Positions 61,376-64,000 of a stretch of 64,000 nucleotides of DNA are shown piece by piece. Under the pieces are notes generated by a model, which was not told the DNA's origin, ran no database searches, and saw only the letters and a program-made list of their open reading frames with translations. The translations under genes and the position numbers were made by a program. This DNA comes from UBA5859 sp041940025 (lineage in GTDB: Bacteria > Pseudomonadota > Gammaproteobacteria > UBA5859). Every line of letters starts with the position of its first letter. The first letter of the stretch is position 1. The DNA is taken from the NCBI GenBank assembly GCA_041940025.1, contig JBGTSY010000010.1, positions 1-64,000 of the forward strand, read 5' to 3'.

Positions 61376-62753
61376 AGAGTATGTTCTGCCATGTGATTGG
61401 TACATTATATTCTTTCAGTAGACAGTCGAGACTCAATAACACTTTAGCAATAGAGACAAAAGGATCTGGCGCGTCGGTTTGATGTCTATTCAGTTCTTGC
61501 AGAAAGACATGAAGTAAGTGGTAGGGAGACTCATCGCCATGATAGGAACCTAATGCGTCGGATAGATCGTCGATCAGCTGTTGATTGACATTGTCTATGC
61601 CGGCCGCAATCAATGCACTCGATAAATTGTCGAAATCGCGGTTCAAAATAGTGAGGAGTAGACGAGTGTAATTTATCCTTTGGGCAGTAGACAATCGCGC
61701 CATGGCAACATAATCGACAAAATAGAGGCACTCTTCTGATACAAGCAAATGATTCGGGCGTATCTCCATGTGGTAAAAACCGAACTGAGAAATCTGTTGT
61801 AGGTAACTTTCTTGTAGTGTCTCGAGGTATTGCCGTGTGTTTTTTGCTTCCACAGAACGAATATAATTTGCCAATTTTTCTCCTGGAATCCATTCAGTCA
61901 TCAACACGCGTTGTGTACACCATGAAGTCAGTAGCTTAGGTGTGCGTATCTGATTTCTGTGGGGAAGCCGAGCAAATTGCTCCAAGTTGTTTTTCTCGTG
62001 AGTGAAGTCCAACGCTTGCTCAGTTTGAGACAAGAATGTATTGCTGAGCGGCGTCAAGTCAAATTGCGGTAGTCTGGAAGCCATGATTTTAGTTAATGCG
62101 TTAAGCTGGAGTGCATCTTGTTCAAACAGACGTTTGACCTCAGGCAATTGAATTTTAATGGCGACTTCTGGTCCATCAACTAACTTGGCATTATGTATCT
62201 GCGCGATGGTAGTGGTGGCAACAGGCTCTTCTTGTACCCACTCAAAATAGTGCTCCCAGTTTGCGCCCCACTCTTCAACCAATACTACTTCTAAATGTAG
62301 AAAAGGTAGGCTGCGATAGCTGCGGTGCAGTTTTTCCAATCGTTCAATATATTCAATAGGGAGTAAATTGGATTGAGTACAGAGGAAGTGCGCAAAGGTG
62401 ATCCAGATGTCACCATTGGTTTCACACAATTGATACAGAAGTTGCGCATTGCGTTGGTGTAACTTGCTGAATAAATGCTGCTTATCACCCGAATCAAGTT
62501 TGGCAATTTGTTCGTTTAACCGTCTGTAGGAACTTTCTATTTTGAGAAAGATCTTCAGTGCTTGGAAGTAGCGTCGCCGATCACGCCACATGGTTTGTGC
62601 TTCCTCAAGGGACACCACTAATTCATTTGGATGGTTAGAGTCAATCATGTTCCAAAACCCTGATGCGTCGTCTTGGCCGTTCGAATCATTGTGTGCATTA
62701 ATCTTAAAGCGCTTATGGATCGGTTGCACTGTCTTTCTGATGAACGCAATCAA
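61362..62753 (-). CDS. UbiB/ABC1-like protein with degraded kinase motifs
   Basis: A 463-residue protein with the ABC1/UbiB atypical-kinase layout. The Ala-rich loop is PVATTTIAQIHNAKL at 177-191, VAIK holds a Lys at 200, LDFTHEKNNLEQF spans 249-260 and VLMTEWIPGEKL spans 283-294. The signature motifs are changed. The KxGQ position (119-122) reads TFAH. The HADPHPGN catalytic loop reads HMEIRPNH at 328-335, so the Asp is Glu and the Asn is His. DFG reads DYV at 347-349. No C-terminal membrane anchor is clear. It is probably a pseudokinase or a family member with altered chemistry, not the ubiquinone-synthesis UbiB itself. It is divergent from the iorA-like gene. Confidence 0.7.
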   Translation of the reverse strand: MIAFIRKTVQPIHKRFKINAHNDSNGQDDASGFWNMIDSNHPNELVVSLEEAQTMWRDRRRYFQALKIFLKIESSYRRLNEQIAKLDSGDKQHLFSKLHQRNAQLLYQLCETNGDIWITFAHFLCTQSNLLPIEYIERLEKLHRSYRSLPFLHLEVVLVEEWGANWEHYFEWVQEEPVATTTIAQIHNAKLVDGPEVAIKIQLPEVKRLFEQDALQLNALTKIMASRLPQFDLTPLSNTFLSQTEQALDFTHEKNNLEQFARLPHRNQIRTPKLLTSWCTQRVLMTEWIPGEKLANYIRSVEAKNTRQYLETLQESYLQQISQFGFYHMEIRPNHLLVSEECLYFVDYVAMARLSTAQRINYTRLLLTILNRDFDNLSSALIAAGIDNVNQQLIDDLSDALGSYHGDESPYHLLHVFLQELNRHQTDAPDPFVSIAKVLLSLDCLLKEYNVPITWQNILSKAG

Positions 62754-62940
62754 TCCTGCGCTAAATTTACTGCGTCTATAGTTTTAGTCCTATTTTTTTT
62801 AATCAAACAGACAAAAAAGTGACAGATCTGGTGCTGGATTGCCAATTGATGGGGTCAAAAAGCACATGCAGTATGTCCTGGAAGTACGTTTAATTTAATG
62901 GCAGAGTACAGTTCTTCAACAGATAGCCGGTAGGAATAGG

Positions 62941-63411
62941 GTGATTCAATTTATTTTAAATGGTAACAAGCAGACACTCGATATGGATCCGCAGACTCCG
63001 CTGCTATGGGTTATCAGAGAAAAGCTTGAATTGACTGGTACCAAGTTCGGTTGTGGTGCGGGCCTGTGTGGTGCGTGCACCATACACTTAAATGGCCAGG
63101 CGATACGCTCCTGTATTACCCCATTGAGTGTGGCAGAGGGTGCCGAATTGACGACCATTGAAGGTCTGTCGACAAACGGGACGCATCCACTACAGTTGGC
63201 TTGGCGAGCTGAGAACGTGCCTCAGTGTGGTTATTGTCAATCCGGACAGATCATGTCCGCCGCTGCATTGTTGTCGCAGAATTCACACCCAAGTGACGGT
63301 GAAATTGTCGAAACCATGTCGGCAAACTTATGTCGCTGTGGCACTTATCAAAGAATTAAGCGTGCGATCCAACGTGTGGTTGAAGATAATTCCGGTACGA
63401 TGCATGAGTGA
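62941..63411 (+). CDS. Isoquinoline 1-oxidoreductase-like small subunit (2Fe-2S)
   Basis: A 156-residue xanthine dehydrogenase-family iron-sulfur subunit. The plant-type 2Fe-2S ligands are C38, C43, C46 and C58 (FGCGAGLCGACTIHL ... SCIT). The second 2Fe-2S cluster uses QCGYCQSG and NLCRCGTYQRI. It passes electrons between the molybdenum subunit and an acceptor. It starts at GTG and overlaps the large-subunit gene by eight bases. The natural substrate of such IorAB enzymes (N-heterocycles, aldehydes) cannot be told. Confidence 0.93.
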   Translation: MIQFILNGNKQTLDMDPQTPLLWVIREKLELTGTKFGCGAGLCGACTIHLNGQAIRSCITPLSVAEGAELTTIEGLSTNGTHPLQLAWRAENVPQCGYCQSGQIMSAAALLSQNSHPSDGEIVETMSANLCRCGTYQRIKRAIQRVVEDNSGTMHE

Positions 63412-64000
63412 TAACTTCACCATTAGTCGGCGAGAATTCATGCAAGTGGCTGCTAGTCTGGGTGGGGGTTTGGCAGTGGCTGTGATGTTGCCGGGGTGTG
63501 GTGCGGGGTTGCGGGATGAAGCCGGACAGTTTGCCCCGAATGGCTGGATCCGAATCTCCAGTGACAATCGCATTCGACTGCTGGTGGATAGATCAGAAAT
63601 GGGCCAAGGGGTCATGACGGCATTACCCATGTTATTGGCCGAGGAGTTAGAAGTCGATCTGCACCTGGTGGAAATTGAATTTGCCCCTGCGGCACCTGAA
63701 TACAAAAATCCGTTATTCATGTTACAAGCCACAGGCGGCAGTACTAGCGTCAAAGCTGCCTACAAGCCCCTACGCCGTGCAGGCGCAATTGCACGGGCGC
63801 TATTGGTGACGGCAGCGGCGAAGCGTTGGTCTATCAGCACGAAGCAATGTCAGGCCACCAACGGAGTGGTTAAAAATCTCACCGATGGGAAACATTTAAC
63901 CTATGGGGAATTGGCGTCCGATGCCGCGCAGATGACGATTCAACGAGTGTCTCTGAAATCTCCTGATCAATTTCGCTATCTTGGCCATGCCGTAGATCGT
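63404..64000 (+). CDS. Isoquinoline 1-oxidoreductase-like molybdenum subunit, N-terminal part (runs off window)
   Basis: The first 199 residues of the large subunit. A twin-arginine signal (TISRREFMQVAASLGGGLAV) fits the periplasmic IorB-type enzymes. The mature start NGWIRISSDNRIRLLVDRSE with MGQGVMTALPMLLAEELEVD is the standard opening of this xanthine-oxidase-like subunit, whose molybdopterin-cytosine-dinucleotide sites lie beyond the window. It starts inside the iorA-like stop region. Confidence 0.92.
   Translation, partial: MSDNFTISRREFMQVAASLGGGLAVAVMLPGCGAGLRDEAGQFAPNGWIRISSDNRIRLLVDRSEMGQGVMTALPMLLAEELEVDLHLVEIEFAPAAPEYKNPLFMLQATGGSTSVKAAYKPLRRAGAIARALLVTAAAKRWSISTKQCQATNGVVKNLTDGKHLTYGELASDAAQMTIQRVSLKSPDQFRYLGHAVDR

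Noticed and set aside
1..64000. Search for CRISPR arrays, tRNA or rRNA genes, insertion sequences and prophage
   Set aside because: No regularly spaced repeats, cloverleaf-like intergenic sequences, transposase motifs or terminal inverted repeats were seen by eye.

Overview
The window looks like chromosome of a gammaproteobacterium of the Pseudomonas/Cellvibrio/marine-clade kind. The evidence is the housekeeping gene order thrC-recJ-prfB-lysS, ygfZ/sdhE/ygfX/nadB, rseC-mucD-(glutaredoxin)-lepA-lepB-DUF4845-rnc-era-recO-pdxJ-acpS and cysM-rlmD-relA. Base composition is moderate (upper forties % GC by eye). A run of ten Ns and a frameshift at a G10 tract suggest a draft or metagenome-derived assembly. 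I found no rRNA, tRNA, CRISPR array, insertion sequence or prophage.

Layout: (1) 1-7.8 kb, tRNA-modification genes (mnmC end, miaE, dusA) mixed with a glycosyltransferase, a phytase-like secreted protein, a peroxiredoxin-like protein, an exported methyltransferase, a glutamine amidotransferase and a porin-like protein. (2) 8.3-17.3 kb, an envelope region: a methyltransferase; an operon of an RND/MMPL exporter, a DUF1302-like outer-membrane protein and a LolA-like carrier; an OmpA-family protein; and a divergent lipoprotein plus small beta-barrel. (3) 17.3-29.5 kb, a complete-looking MSHA-like type IV pilus locus on the minus strand. It reads ATPase, platform protein, major pilin, four minor pilins, then the PilM/N/O/P-like platform and secretin. 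Its ATPase carries an extra N-terminal STAS domain, one minor pilin carries a dense Asp-rich calcium-loop insert, and the putative tip pilin carries two DNRLRE adhesin-like domains. (4) 30-42 kb, a secreted unknown protein, an Na/phosphate cotransporter, thrC-recJ-prfB-lysS, ygfZ, sdhE-ygfX and nadB. (5) 42-55.5 kb, the rseC-to-relA block, in which rpoE, rseA and rseB are absent from their usual place between nadB and rseC. (6) 55.6-64 kb, DUF2970, DAHP synthase, glutamate dehydrogenase, a D-aminoacylase-like amidohydrolase interrupted by the Ns, YtoQ, a UbiB/ABC1-like protein with degraded kinase motifs, and the start of an isoquinoline-oxidoreductase-like molybdenum enzyme.

The pilus region is the most unusual system. 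Its MshEN domain predicts c-di-GMP control of extension, the STAS fusion adds a second protein-interaction input, and the Ca-loop and DNRLRE minor pilins suggest a calcium-stabilised adhesive tip. The other notable items are the relA frameshift, the pseudokinase-like UbiB homologue, the missing sigma-E module and an N gap that is probably zero bases long.
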